Shown piece after piece: positions 1 through 14,600 of a stretch of DNA of 64,000 nucleotides. Made by a program: the position numbers and the translations under genes. The notes beneath the pieces are model-generated. The model searched no databases, had not been told where the DNA came from, and worked only from the letters and a program-made list of their open reading frames with translations. The number at the start of each line of letters is the position of its first letter. Positions within the stretch are counted from its first letter, which is position 1. Source of the DNA: Castanea sativa (Eukaryota; Streptophyta; Magnoliopsida; Fagales; Fagaceae). The DNA lies in assembly GCF_040712315.1 (NCBI RefSeq), contig NC_134021.1:28482001-28546000 (forward strand), written 5' to 3'.

Positions 1-920
1 AAATATATATTAAAAAAAGAACACACAAAGGGAACTATACAGTTCCTACAAACGCACACTTACTTTTTATTGGTGAGTTATACACGCATGATGCACCTAA
101 TGACCTTGACACTACAACTTCACCCCCACATACTTCAACAAATGGCGGATTTACTACCCACACACAGTGCTATGGGGGCTATGAATCCAGTTATTTATAA
201 CAACCCCAGTAGATCTGCTTTGAAAAGATGAGCCTCCCTTAAGCGACGTTATTTCTTCATTTTACTTATCAAAAAAATAAATAAATAAAGAGACACGTCA
301 ATGATATAATGGTGACCAGACACAGAGATGACTTGGTGTGTAGGGTCATACAGAACAGACTAGGTCATGATGCCCCAATTATCCACAGCCTTGATTTAAA
401 ACAAGGCTACCTCCAATGCCCAATTCATGTTGCCTCCAACTAAGCATGGTTTTATCATCCAAATTCTGCATCTGTATCATTTAGTTTGCAGCTCTTTAAG
501 TGGTGCAATAATTGCGGTGAGAAAAGGTGAGCTTGCTCTTTACCAATAAATAAGGGAATAAAAGAAGTGATAAAGTGAGATGTTGCAACCAGACCATGAC
601 CAAAGTTATATGGATGCAATAATCAAACAAGCCACATCCCACTTGTATAAGTGAAGAGGCCAAACAATTCAAGGAACAATGTTTCTTGAGTAACAGTGAA
701 ACAATTGAACGTGTAAAGTTAGTCATGTAGCTAAAGAAAACAAAAACTTTTAAAAAACAGAACTTCCATGGCTACACAGCTGACAGCTCTTGAATGATTT
801 TCTCTCTTATATTGTCTAACTCTTCTGCCCTTCTCGATTTTCAACCTTGTCTCTTTTTTCTTGTCAGACTCACAGGTTCTATGTCATCTCAAATCAAATC
901 CATAAGAAGTCAAATCCTAT
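1..920. other. Non-coding A+T-rich stretch, probably LPAT intron or repeat debris
   Basis: I see no convincing gene here. The ORFs are short and have no recognisable motif. A weak reverse-transcriptase-like snippet lies near 385-440 on the plus strand (SLDLKQGYLQ followed by a stop), too short and decayed to assign. If the acyltransferase gene continues beyond the left edge, this stretch belongs to its intron 7. Confidence 0.4.
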
Positions 921-1236
921 GGGCATGTTTGGTACACTAAATGGTATTTACATTAGGAGTGGTAGTCCGTGTTACTAGGAATAGAAGGTGTTATGGAATA
1001 AGTATTTCTATTCATACATTCTGGTTGTAAAAATTGGAATAAAACCACATATCGTTCCAAAATATTTTACTTATACAATTATATTTACACTTGCAGAATT
1101 CAATTATCCTAAAAAATTAAATATTTTTAAGTTAACATTATCGCTTATGTTTCAAATCAATACGCATATCAAAATTTACATTAAAAAAATCACAACAAAA
1201 GAATTTTCGGATCCATATAGAGTAACAACAAATATT

Positions 1237-1272
<36 letters not shown>

Positions 1273-2049
1273 TAGATATGTTGATCTATTTAGGTATATA
1301 AGAATCATAGTGGGGATTGTCACTATTAGATACACTATTAAGATAACTAAAGGGGTGTTTGGTACATGTGTTTGAAAACAGGTGTAGAAATACGTGTGGG
1401 TGAAAAAGTGTATAGAAATGCGTGTAATGTTATTTAAAAACTGAAAATGTGTGTTTAAGTGGGTGTACCAAACACGCCCTAAAATTTCGAGAATTAGAAA
1501 ATAGCTTTCTAGTTCACTTAGTAAAAAATGATCATTGTCAATCTCAAAAGTTTGATTTTCAATATCAAAACATATGAAATAACTGTCCCTATTATTATCC
1601 CTAACTAAAAAAATATCATCAAGTATGAAATTATGAAGGTCTCTAACACCGACTAAATGATCAACTTTACTGTAACTAGAATTGTCACTATCGCTCCCAC
1701 TAAGACAGAGAAATTGAGGTTTTGAGGTTTTGCATGTGTGTGTGTGTGTATGCGGGAGCACATGTGCCACAGAGAGATATTTTTGAGGATTTTTATTTTA
1801 ATAATTATTATGTACGTAGAGAGAGTTTGTATTTTTGGAATTATAATAATTTCTAAAGTTACTACACGCCTTAAGGAATAGCTATTACAACTTTTTTAGA
1901 GAAGAATAGCTATTCCTCGCTTTAAGGAATAGCTATTCATAAGAAATAACTATTCCTTGTAATGAATGTACAACCAAATGACTGAATAACTATTACAAAT
2001 GAATAAGCATTCCATTAGATGATCTATTAATACATACAAAACATGCCCC
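921..2049. mobile_element. TIR-bounded non-autonomous DNA element (MITE-like)
   Basis: The left end reads gggcatgtttggta and the right end, read on the other strand, gggcatgttttgta. This gives imperfect terminal inverted repeats around about 1.1 kb of A+T-rich DNA with no transposase. I found no clean target duplication, so superfamily is open. A second, smaller TIR element (1351-1480) and a TA/GA microsatellite (about 1237-1270) lie inside it. Confidence 0.45.
1351..1480. mobile_element. Small nested MITE
   Basis: A ~130-bp unit begins aggggtgtttggtac and ends gtaccaaacacgccct, which are near-perfect inverted complements. A related degenerate copy lies at about 20620-20750 and shares the inner tract with aagaactgaaaat. 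No coding capacity. Confidence 0.5.
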
Positions 2050-2229
2050 AAATTTCTTCAGATCTTTGAGTGAGAAGATTGAAAGAACTTCCACATCATG
2101 AAGCTATGACCTTCACATCAACTATCTAATAAAAACTTCAACACACATTTATCAGAAGTGATTTATAGAAAATAATTTATATTAACTTAGAACGGTATAA
2201 AAACAAACATAATTACTCAACTACCTGTT

Positions 2230-2385
2230 CCAATTTGGCCATTGAATTGTCCTACAAATTTTTCATAAAAGACAACGACAACCTCAACAATTCAGCAGTT
2301 GCTACAATTCCATAAACATAGATGTCACTATCAAACTTCTGCTTCCACACAGCTCGTGCATCATCAATCATGATATTCAAACACC
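2230..2385 (-). other. Coding-like segment of unknown origin with a stop codon
   Basis: Read on the minus strand this stretch gives an unusually protein-like translation for an intron, including DDARAVWKQKFDSDIYVYG and then IVATAELLRLSLSFMKNL. A TAG stop follows, then the same frame runs on to a GT donor-like site. It does not match any part of the acyltransferase I know. It may be a relic exon captured in the intron or a chance open stretch. Confidence 0.25.
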
Positions 2386-2697
2386 AAATAGAATTAAAAA
2401 GTGAAATCAGCTGGAGGTTCCATTCTTTTGAACCAAACTAGCAGGTAAACCTTATCTCAAATTCACCTAGAAGTGCATAGCAGATATTAAAATGATGTAG
2501 TTAGTGATTATTCTGGGAGTATCATAAGACTGTATTTTTGTGGGTTTTGTTTTTTATTTTTTGGCCCCTCTCTAGGAGAGCAGACTGCAAAGGACTTTCA
2601 GAAGGTAGTACCAAAATTAAAATTAAAATAAAAGTATCAAAAGGGGAAGTGAAAGTATAATTTAAAGAAGAAACAAATAGAGCAATGAAAACCTGAC

Positions 2698-5600
2698 CTT
2701 AGTACGGGGAATCAAAACATTTCTAGGAACAGGCAACCCTGCTGAGGCTGCATATTCCTGAGCTGCTAAAAGCTTTGCCTGTGTAAAGCGAGTTCCCTCT
2801 ACAAAAAGAGCTAACCAGAAGGGCTGTGGATAATCCTCTAGCCGTTGAAGACCTGACTGCAGATATAAATAAGATGCAAATGAGTAATTCAAAAGAGACA
2901 TTAATACATATAGAGAGATGACACATGGATATTTTTTTTTGATAAGTCAAAATGTTGTAACAGAAATGTATGTCTCATGGCCAGTCCCAAGAGGTAAAAG
3001 CAGCAACGCCGCTCCACAAGGCAATGGAATATGAGACCACCAATCAATGGAGATGACACATGGATATATACATCTAGAAAACACAATTATACACCCATAC
3101 CTTTATTGTGCTTTCATCCTTGGCCCAGCTTCTTTCCAGAAAAAGATATTCAGAAAACCACATTGACCACCCTATGACCTGCATATACCATGATAAATTC
3201 AAGGAAAATCTTCAATCCAGCTTCTCACTCCCAGTAAGACTTCTCTTTTTAACAAGTAAGTGGGAGTTTGGATAGCGGTAGGTTACACATACGTTTTGCG
3301 CGTCTGCGTTTTTTTCCCTGGGTCCCGTGCACTGTTCACGGGACCCACAAGTACAAAATCTGGCAAAATCAACTTTAAAACGGGATCCCACAGTATTATT
3401 CACACATTTAAAATTTATTTTGCTACAGTATTTTCAGTTTTCAATTTTTAGCAATACGCGGTATTCAAACAGATCTTAATTTTGTTCTATTGAATAAGAA
3501 GAGACACCGCAAGTACATAGGATGTAAACTTGGTTCCCTAAAGAATTACATGGATAAATTATAAATAGTTACAAATGAAGAGAAGGTGAATCAATGAAAT
3601 CAACAACCGAATGCACATCTTTTGGACCCAAGGTGAGAGACCACTCAAACAAATTGACTCTCACAGAAAGATTAAAATGAAATTCCAGCAACAAAACAAA
3701 GATTATAATAAAGAAAAAATTATTATATTGAAGTTGAAAAAATAAAATATCACTTTCTAGGCACAAAAGGCTAAAGAAATATGAAAATCTGAAATTTTAA
3801 TATATTTAAAAAGAGTTGCCTACAATGACTTAAAGACGTTATTTATAAAAGCATTTTTAGTAACCCATAATCGTAGCCTTTCTTATATATATCAATTAAA
3901 TCCTAAGAATCCAATTTCATTAAAAGAGGTACATGTGAGTCACATGATTTATTTTATTTTTTTTATATAAATAATTAACTTCTATAAAAAAAAAAAAAAA
4001 AAACGGCAGAATACAATAAACCAAAACAAACAGGCAATGTACTAAGGAAACGCTAAAACAAAACTATGACGCATGAAAAGTACATTTATCAAGCAAATTA
4101 AACAAAGAAATAAGAGTGCAAGCACCCAATGCATTTGTCCATGTGGAAGAGGGAAAGCTTCAGATCATGAATTGATCTTTCACTCCTTTCAAAAGTCCGA
4201 GCATTCCTCTCCCGCCAAATACCCCACATAAGGAAATGAAAGATCTTGTTCCAAATCACCGAATTGAATTTTGTGTCTACTGAACTTGCCCAACCAGCTA
4301 GCTAGAAGCTCCACAATACCTCTTGGCATAACCCAATAGACCCCAAATAGTGAAAACACCATAGTCCACATCTTTCTAGCTACAGAACAATGTAAGAATA
4401 AATGATTACTACTGTTAAGGACATATTTTATGTAATTGGCTAATCCTTTGACAAAACGCACTTTACTTGTATTTGGATAGATCTAAGATGAGTTTGATAC
4501 TTCAAAGAATAAGAGTTCAAGTCTAGTATTGAAGTCATGCAAATCTGTCCAAGAAACAAGTGAAGAAATGTTGATTCATTAAAGCTCGACAGCTTCTCGA
4601 CAGATAGCTATCTATCGAGGTTTAATAAGGCCCGACAGATACTATCTATCGAGGTATCTATCGAGGTTACGGAAATTAGAATTTTCAGATCTGATTTTCG
4701 GCCCATACTTATGTATTTGTGTAGGGTTTCTTTTCTCACAATCCTAGACATATATAAGGCTTATTTTAGAGGCTGTCACATAAGAGCATAGAAGGAGAAC
4801 ATATGAAAAATGTGACCGAAGCCTTATTCTCTTTGAAAGAAGCTACTACATCTTTTGCGCCTTTGGATTTTGTAACCAAGTGCTTCTTGATCTTCATTGT
4901 TGATGAAGTGAAAAACTTTGCAGCCAACATTCTTCTTCCTCAAGTTGGTGAGTGAGTCATGTATTGAGATTCGTACTAAGGAGTTAGTCACGTACTGGGA
5001 TCCATGCATCAAAGGGTAGCGTTCATATATTGAAGAGTTCAGAGGTTCTGATGCGGTAAAAGGTTTCTGCTGGAAGTTCATCTACGGGGATTGTAGAGTC
5101 TAGGGACAAAGGTTTTGTATTAGATCTGAAACTTCTCTTTACTATAGTTGATTGCTTTTCGGGAAGGTTTCCCCCCAGGTTTTTTACTGTGAAACTAGTT
5201 TGTTTCATTGGTTTTCCTGGGTCATCATATCTTGTCTTATTTACTTTTCCGTTGCACTTGATATTGACATGATATTGATGTTTGTTTGTTTTAACAAATT
5301 TTATTCATAATAAATCTAATTAACAACTTGGGTGTAAAACTTGTTAATTCTATCAACCGGGGTCTAAATTTCCCAACAATTACCAGCTAGCTAGAAGCTC
5401 CACAATACCTCTTGGCATAACCCAATAAACCCCAAATAGTGAAAACACCATATTCCACATCTTTCTAGCTATAGAACAATGTAAGAATAAATGATTACTA
5501 GTCTCCCCAGCCCTCTTACACATGCAACACCAAGTAATAACAACAATCCGGCACCTCCACAAATTATCAATAGTTAAGATTCTTCCCAACGCTGCTGTCC

Positions 5601-8600
5601 ACACAAAGAAACAAACCTTTGAAAAGACATTTGAGAAGTGGAATGTAAGGCCTTATAGTAGGATCAAACTTCAAAATCCTCCCGGGATTTCCCAGCAAAT
5701 CTTATCCATTCCATCCCCTCTCCACACAACAAAATTAATTAGATCATAAAAAAGGCAACTAACTCTAACTTCCAATATTGCACCAATCGGAAAAAATTGA
5801 GATTGCAATGATAGCTATCCCCAAAAAAAGAGATTAGCTCTGCCACTGAAGCGTAACTTTGTTACATGCAATGCCATACACTGGAAAATTATTTTTCAGA
5901 GGTGGTCCCCCACACCAAGAATTTGCCAGAATTTAATAGAAGACCCATCGCCCACCTCAAAGCTGATAAAACGATGAAAAGTATCCTACTTCTTCCTGAT
6001 ACTCTTCTGAAGGACAGAGAATATAAGGCCCATGTACAACAATAGAACACCAACCACCCCCCACCCCCCCACACATGATTTTTTAAAATGCTAAAGAAGA
6101 CATAGTAATAACAAAACATAATATCAACAAATAAAAGGTTGGTCTTGAGCTACAGGCTAAACAAAATGGATTAATGGGCCTTCTTTTCCTTTGGGCTTAG
6201 ATTCTCCTCTAACGTCTTCTATTAGTAAAGTCAATCAACAGCTCTCCCAACGACGACACCACGCTTCCTTTGGCAACACAAAGCCATGGACATGAGGGAG
6301 GCATGTCATCACCTATGCAAGGTAATTGGAGGCAATTGTGTAGCCTCATGGTGATTCAAGACTACACAAGTTGGCTTAAAGGCAGTGAGTTAATGGCTTT
6401 GCCAAGGTATGATTAATGGTTAAGGCTTAGCAGGCTGCAATCCATGCATGTGTTGTGGGCAGCAAGTGCAGTGGGGCTGGGACATGACAGCCTTGCATGG
6501 GGTAGGCCATGGACAAGTTACTGTGCAAAAGGCAGGCTGCAAGGTAAAACTGGGTTGCTTGTGTGTGTTGCATGTTGTTTTAGTGTGGAAAATGTTAATG
6601 TGGGCTGTGGCTTGCATGGTCAAGTGGGACTATGTTTGCATGTGGGTGGTGAAGTGCTGGATAGGCTATGTTGTTGGAGTATGCTGACCAAATTGGGGAG
6701 GTGGCACTGGCATGGGCCAAGCCCTCCACATGTTGGTGCATTGACGAAGGCTCAATGCTAGGCAAGTTGCATGGGCTGCCAGATAAAGAGCAAGGCATGT
6801 GGTGGGCTGAAACATGTGTCGCAAGCTATGCACATCTGTCTAATTGACAAGTTGTAGCAGCATGAGTTGGCAGTTAGCAACAGTTACCAAGAATTTGTGC
6901 AAGTGGCTGACTTTATGTATGTTTTGGCAACAAGACAAAGGTTCAAGACATCAGACATCATGTCCAGGAGTAGTTACCCATGTTGTGGCAGCAAACATAT
7001 AAGCAGTTACTTGGCGAATTAACTGCTCATAACAATTATTTGCTGCATGTATAAACCTATGTTCTTGGAGTGACAACAGCCAATTTGTGTATGATCCTTT
7101 CCCATTTGAAAGCCCCCTCTCCAATTTGTGTATAACTAATGCCACTAAATTCACACTGAGAGGTCAAACCACACCAAACTGCCAAGCCACTAGTCTCAAC
7201 ATACCCCCTACTACAACCATTTCGTTCATAACCAATGAACTTATTGGTGCTCTTCCTATTTTGTTTCTTGTTGGTTGCAACCATCCCACCATCCCATTCT
7301 GCAACTAAAATACCCCCCCCCCAAACACACAATACTTTCTTGCCCCATTGGTTTGGAATTGAATTCCTATTGTGGAGGAAAAATTAACTCATTCCCTCCG
7401 ATATCCATCATCGAAATGTCTAAAAAATTGTAGCTGGTTTTCACCATTATGCCAATTACACTGTAAGTCCTAACCATATCAAACCCACCAGCAAACCTTG
7501 TCTCCAATCAGCAATTTGCTATAGATCTGCTCTCCTTCCCTCGAAAAAAAAAAAAAAATCTTTTTTTTTTTGTAATAAGTAGTTAAGTACTAAAAGTTTT
7601 ATTTAAGGTGAAAAAAGTACTGCATGTTCACGATGACGAACACAAAGTATTAAAACTATTACAAGCAAATCAAATAGAAGATCTAACAGAGTGTTGGATA
7701 TCATAAATGGAAGTACAATGTGTAAAAACCCACATCCAAGACCAATTAAACAGAGTATGGATCAGCAAGGACTTCAATTGATCAATAGGTTTCACAACAT
7801 GCTCAAACATGCGACTGTTTCACTCACCAGATTTCCTACACTAGAGGAATGTTTCCCAAAGCAATTTTTCCATCCAAATAGAAGGGATGCTGCCATCTCC
7901 GGCATCACCCACTGAATCCCAAACATCAAAGACACTTCACTCCACAACTCATATGAAATCTCGCAACGGAGCAAAAGATGATCCACCATTTCCCCACAGC
8001 ACAGACACATACAACACCAATTAACTAGGGATAAACCCCTCTCGATGAGGTTATCAATTTAAGAATCCTACCCGATGCTGCTGACCACTAAAATAATGAC
8101 ACCGTCTTTGGGGCCTTAACATGCCAAATTCTCTTACAGGGGAAAGAATGAGCATTGATGCAATGAATAGTGTTGTAGAGAGAGAGAACATCAAATTACC
8201 ACTCCTAGTCAAACTTCAAATCATCCTATCACCCCCTGACACCCTAGGCAGCTTAAGTAAATATGGTAAAAAAAGAATACTCAACCTCCAACTCCCAATC
8301 ATGAAAAGCTCTGCTGAACTACAAATTCCAACTCCTAACCCTCCCATGTGAGGAGGAAACCAACACATCATAAATTAATGCTTCCTTATCAACTAAGCAT
8401 TCAAACAGATCAGGGAATAGATCATTCAGAGGAAGGCAACCACTCCAAGAATCATGCCAAAACCTCATATGATTTCCCTCACCAACCTCAAAAACTACAT
8501 GTGGGAAACTATCCCCACCTCTTTTGATACTCCGCTTGTACACCATCCCCCTGAATCTTCACTGTATTTGGATGCAATCACCCGATGCCACAAATGATTG

Positions 8601-11600
8601 ACTTCATGCCCAAAGTGCCATAATTACCTCCCTAGTAACGTTTGGTTAAAGTTCCCAATCCCCAAACTACCAACCTCAATAGGTGAGCAGACATAATCCC
8701 AAGCCACCTGCGGGTATTTGAAACCTTCCTCCAATGACCCCCACAAGAAATTCTTGAATCCTTTCTAATCTATGTGCCACAGATTTGGGGACAGCAAATA
8801 AGGATAGATAATACATCGATAGGCTCAATAGGGTACTTTTTAACAAAGTAAGTCTGCCTCCCTTGGACAAATATTATCTCTTTCAAACAGATAGTTTCCT
8901 TTCCATCTTCTCTATTAAAGAAAGTCCATATTGATGTTTTGTTAAATTGAGCCCCCAAAGGCATACCCATATATGTCATTGGCAAACTACCAAGTCTGCA
9001 ACATAATATATCTGCTAAGCATTCAAATTGCCCACCTCAACTATGGGGACTATTTCACTCTTGTCCACATTGACACAAGCCTGTACAGCTTCAAAGAAAA
9101 TCATCATCCTGATATACAGCAATTGCTCTCTAGACGCATCACAAAAATAAAGAAGATGTGAAATACTCAACCCCTCGGACGCATTAAGACCAGCTCAAGA
9201 ACGACCAAAAAATTTAAAAAAATAAAATAAAAACCTCCCTCCTCTATTCTCCTCAACACCCCAAAAGTTTTTTTTTAATCAATGCAAAGTAAACTCTAAT
9301 TCCTATTTGGACCGAATCTTACCAAATCCCTCTCCTCATGCATAGCTTTTCCATTTCAAAGTAACCTTCCCCAGTTCAAAAAGTTAGTTCTAATCTGCTA
9401 GGCTCAAACCACTCCCACGTCATTCATTACCATTGAGACTTCTAACATCTCTTAGATATTAGAACTGGAACAGAATCTTTATGAGATACCCCCACCAGTA
9501 TGCAAACCAAGATCAAAGGAATCTAAGAGGGGTATCCTCCTCCCATTAAGACACGCACTCAAAATATTGTATAGCATCCAAACTCCCCAAGTTCTAAAAC
9601 CTTGTAATTGCACCAGAATCACATTTAAAAATGCTAGTCCATTTTCAGCAAGATAAAAAGCTATTCCAATGCTAAGACATGATTATAAATTTCTATGCTA
9701 GTCCAATTTCAAATAGATAAAAAAGCTATTCTAAGGCAGAAACTTGATTATAAATGTGAGCTGAATCTTCAGCACCAATAAATTTCCCTTCAAACACGAC
9801 AACAAATTTTTCAAGGTTGAAACATACCGGAAGAAGCTTTGATGATTTCTTCATTACAGCTATTGCGCTGCCGAGACAGCCTGACCGCTGTCATAAATAA
9901 ATTACAAAAATAAATTAGATGTAGAAAACATAACAGAAACAAGCAAAATCGACAACATTTATTCTTAGATAAACAGTACTACAGATTTTACAAGTGCACA
10001 TTTGAATGAATATGAAGGCCCAATGTGAAAATTTGAGAGCATCCATGTATATAGTGGTATGGCAAAATAAGCCATAAATACATGTATGCACATTTTTTCT
10101 GAACATTTTCCTGAACTTGAGCATGTAATCATCTAACATTTATTATAATAATTAAACACAAGTGATAACTGTATATTGGCTTGTTAATCAAAAACAAAAT
10201 GTATATTGGCTTGCATGCAAGAATGTGCACACATGCAATTAAGGTAACAATTGATGAAATATGCATTGCTTGGATGTGCACATATGTGATTAGGGCCACA
10301 ATTTATAAACTATACCTGAGCTAAAACCCATCCAATAAGCCAATCAATGTCACTCTTGTGATTGCATATTACAAGGGCATGTTCTTTACCTGGAAAAAAT
10401 CACAACTTGAGCAGATAGGTAAGCAATTCTTTCCTTTATTCTCTGACAAAAAGAAACACCAAGCACCAAGTGTTCACTTAACAAGAGTTTTAGCCTTACC
10501 CATTAATTTAAAAGTTTCTTGATCTGTATATACTTGGATCTGCAGCCAAAAAAGTTTCAGTGATCAAGATTTGATTCTCCAGGTGCTACAACCAACTCAA
10601 CCATAAACCTATAGTCTTAAGGTATATCTTATGCTAAAAATTAGTTTCCATTATAATAACAGGTTTTTGTACTAGAAGATTCTCCCTAAAAGTGTATGTC
10701 AGGGTATAGAATTTAAGAGAAAGAGAGAGATGAAGAACATAAAATATGAACATAAGAACTTGTTGCTTAAGTGATAACAATATTAACATCAATACACTAA
10801 CAAGAATTCTTATTCAAAATTCATTCTGTTGTCATGAGTGTGGTTGAAAGGATTGAAAAGTAGAACTCTATCTGCGCCATATCTTGATTACTTTTACTAA
10901 ATAGTTTACCCTCATGGTCGGCTAGGATCAGCCTAGCTAGGTGGAATTTGACATCATTCATGCCAAGACTCATTATAATGCAAGTTGGGAAGGGGTGTTC
11001 ATGGGTGTGGTTTGTGGAAAAGTATCCAGATGGGGTTGGATGCTTTTAGCAAACACATCCAGTTTCAGGTTGGGGTGGGGAATAAAGTGAAATTTTGGAC
11101 AGATTGGTGGAGTGGGGATCTTCGTCTTCATTTGGGGTCTTATACAATCTTGCTACTAACAGAGTTGCCTCTGTCGATTCTTTGCTGATAAGCCAAGGAG
11201 TAGGGGGCAAGAGAAGTTGGGATGTTCGTTTTATTCAGGTTCCTAATGATTGGGATATGGAGATGGTGGATGATTTCCTTCGGTTCTTGGCTGCCAATTT
11301 ACCTTTAGTGGATGAGAGTGATCGTATGAGATGGCAGTTGACAAACAATGGGGAATTTAATATCTGTTCATTTTATCATAAGTTGCGTGGTTCCTCTTCC
11401 ATTATTTTTCCCTAGAAAGTTATTTGGAAGGTCTAGGCACCTAAGCGTCTCTTTTTTTGTTTGGACAATTGCCTAGGATAAGATTCACATGGGTGATAAT
11501 TTGTGGAGTAGGGGTTTTGAATTTGTTGACTGGTGCATCATGTGTTGTTGTTGTAGGGAGACAGTAGATCATTTATTGCTACATTGTGGGAAGGCTCATC

Positions 11601-14600
11601 ATTTGTGGAGTTCTGTCTTTAGAACTTTTAGGATTTTGTGGGTTCTCTCAAGATTGGTTGCAGATTTCCTTTTTGGCTGGTGGAATTGGTTGGGGAAGCA
11701 CTCATCTAACATTTGGAATTTAGTTCCGTTGTGCTTGGTGTGGTGTATTTGGAATGAATGTAACTGGCGGACTTTTGAGGACTTGGATAGATCTGATGAC
11801 CAGTTGCTTGATTCCTTTATTGGTTCCCTTTTTATTGGTCTAGGGTTGGGAGACTCATATCTAGTGAATCTCTCCCTTTGTTCCTTAGCTCTCTTTTTCT
11901 TTGTAATTAGTTTCTTTTATCCGTTTTTGCTTTTCTCTGTTTTGTAATCTTTGATATGCTTTGTGCTTCTTTGCATAAAGCAGTTTTTTGAATATACATC
12001 TTTCTTTTTTTTTCCTTTTTTTTTTTAAAAAAAAGAGTGAAAGAGATATTAAATAAAAGAGCACAATAACACATGGATAGAAACATGCCACAATTGTGCC
12101 AAGAGACAGATACGTGGCGCCCCAATATGGATGCATTAGATTTTGCATGTATTAAGGAGGATGAGAGGCATGCCCTTGAGAGAGAGTTCACTAAAGAGGA
12201 AGTCACTCAAGTGCTAAGGGAGATAAAGCACCCAGTCCTGATGGATTCACTATGGCCTTCTTTCACAAATGTTGGAGTGTAGTGGAAGGGGATGTTATGG
12301 CTTTCTTTGAGTACTTCCAGAAGCACTCTATTTTCAAAAGGTCTTTGAATGCTTCTTTTTTAGCCTTAATTCTCAAGAAGAATAATGCTATGAATATTAA
12401 AGATTTCCAACCCATTAGCTTAGTGGGCAGCGTGTATAAGCTACTGTCTAAGGTGTTGGCTACTAGATTGAGGGTGATGTTAGACAAACTCATTTATGTG
12501 ACTCAAAATTCTTTCATTGGAGGTAGGCAACTCTTGGATTCAATACTTATTACTAATGCATGTCTAGATTGCAGATTGAAGAGTGAAGAGTCTTGGTTTG
12601 CAAGCTGGACATAGAAAAAGCCCATGATCATGTGAATTGGTATGCTCTATTCTATCTTTTGGGCAAAATGGGTTTTGGGGTGAGATGGAAGGGGTGGATT
12701 AAAGCTTATGTCACTACTATTCATTTCTCAATGTTAGTTAATAGATCCCCTGCCAAGTTTTTTGGATGGGAGATCCTTTGTCAGATCCTTTGTTTCCTTT
12801 GATTATGGAGGTCTTGAGCTAGATTTGAAAATTGAGGATAGCGTTTTAATACATGGCTTCCAAGTGGGACCCATTAAATCTGATGGAGTGCGCATTTCAC
12901 ATCTTTTTGTTGATGACACCATCTTATTTTGAGATTCTTCTAGGGAGCAACTGCTTTCCATCAAGATGGCTTTGACTTGTTTCCAAGCAATTACAAGTTT
13001 GAAGGTTAATGTGGGAAAAAGTGAAATTGTTCCTATAGGGGAGGTGAGTAATCTAGATGATTTAGCTAGTATCCTTCAATGCAGGGTGGGTAAATTGCCT
13101 ATGAAATATCTAGAAACGCCTTTGGGTGCTCCATTTAGGGCAACCTCTATTTGGAATCCCATTTTGGAGAAGATGGAGAGGAAACTCTTGGGTTGGAAGC
13201 AGCTCTATTTATCTAAGAGTGGTAGACTTACTCTGTTGAAGAGTACTCCCTCAAGCCTTCCAACATGTTATTTATCATTGTTTACCATTTTTAAATACCC
13301 ATTGGTGGCATGGGAGAAGGTTTGCTCACCTATGGAGATGGGTGGTTTGGGAGTCAAGAAGATTGTGTATTTTAAATTTTTAATCAAGCATTACTAGGAA
13401 AATGGTTATGGAGGTTTAGGCATGAAGTTTATGATCTATGGCAGAGGGTTATTGCCACCAAATATGGGGAGGGAAAAGGGGGGTGGAGTACTAAAGTTAG
13501 TAGGGGGCTCATGGTTGTAGTATGGCATAGTATAAGTAAGGGTTGGAGATTTTTTTCTCAATATGGCTCTTGTAGTGGGAGAAGGTAGTCTCTTTTTTGG
13601 CATGATAGGGGGTCCGAAGACACTCCACTTAAGATTCTTATCCTGATTTATTTGGGCATTCAAGTGCTAATGATGCTTGTATCTCTAATGTTTTGGGTCA
13701 CCAAGATGATGGGAATGATAGAGTTTGGAACTTGAGATTTTATAGGGATTTTCATGATTGGGAACTAGAGGCAGTTTTCTCTTTTCTTAATCTTATTTAC
13801 TCTTGGGTTCCGAGGGGTGTGGGTAGTGACAACTTACGTTGATGCTTTAAGGGAAGTGGCAAGTTTGATATTTGGTCTTTTTACCAAGAAATTCAGGGTG
13901 CTACTAACTCCATTTTTCCATGGAAGGGTATTTGGAAAGTAAAAGTTCCTAAAAGGGTTTCCTTTTTTACGTGGACAACAACTTTATGTCAAATTCTTAC
14001 ATTGAATAACCTCATGAGAAGGGGTTTTGTATTAGTGAATTGGTGTTGTATGTGCCGATAAAATGGGGAATTTGTGGACCACTTCCTTCTTCATTGTAAC
14101 ATAGCACATGCTTTGTGGATAAATATGCTATAGATTTTTTTATTATATATAGATAATATGCTTCAGAATATGGTTCCATGTTGTTTGATGTGGGTTGTTT
14201 GGACGGAATGGAATCGTTGTTTGTTTGAGGATACTAAATAATCATTGGATCATTTAAAAGATTTGTGCCAGCGCACTCTTTTTGATTGATCCCAGTGTTG
14301 GGGTTCCTCAAATTATTCATCCAATATAGAGTTCCTTGTTTCTCTTAAACTACCTTTTGATCTTTGTCCTTTTGCTTTCTTTGTTCCTTTGTGTTCATCA
14401 TCGTGAAGTGAACTCAAATGTTTTTAATATGTTTTATCAATACAACTACACTTATTAGCTATCCAAAAAATAAAATAAGAAATATGTCACACTTGATACA
14501 CTACAAGATTGATATAATATGAACAATAGCATAAAATTAGAACTTCCCCATAATGTTAAACAGACTAGAATAAAAACAAGCCTATACTACTATCCGAAAA

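Noticed and set aside
361..480. Reverse-transcriptase-like snippet (SLDLKQGYLQCPIHVASN followed by a stop)
   Set aside because: Only about 20 residues resemble an RT motif; no neighbouring motif or LTR supports an element, so it is too weak to annotate.
921..2049. 8-bp hAT target duplication at the ends of the 921-2049 element
   Set aside because: Flanks aatcctat and caaatttc do not match, so the superfamily was left open.
6444..6798. Overlapping 67-105-codon ORFs on both strands
   Set aside because: G/TG-rich composition keeps stops rare in several frames at once; no motif and no consistent frame.
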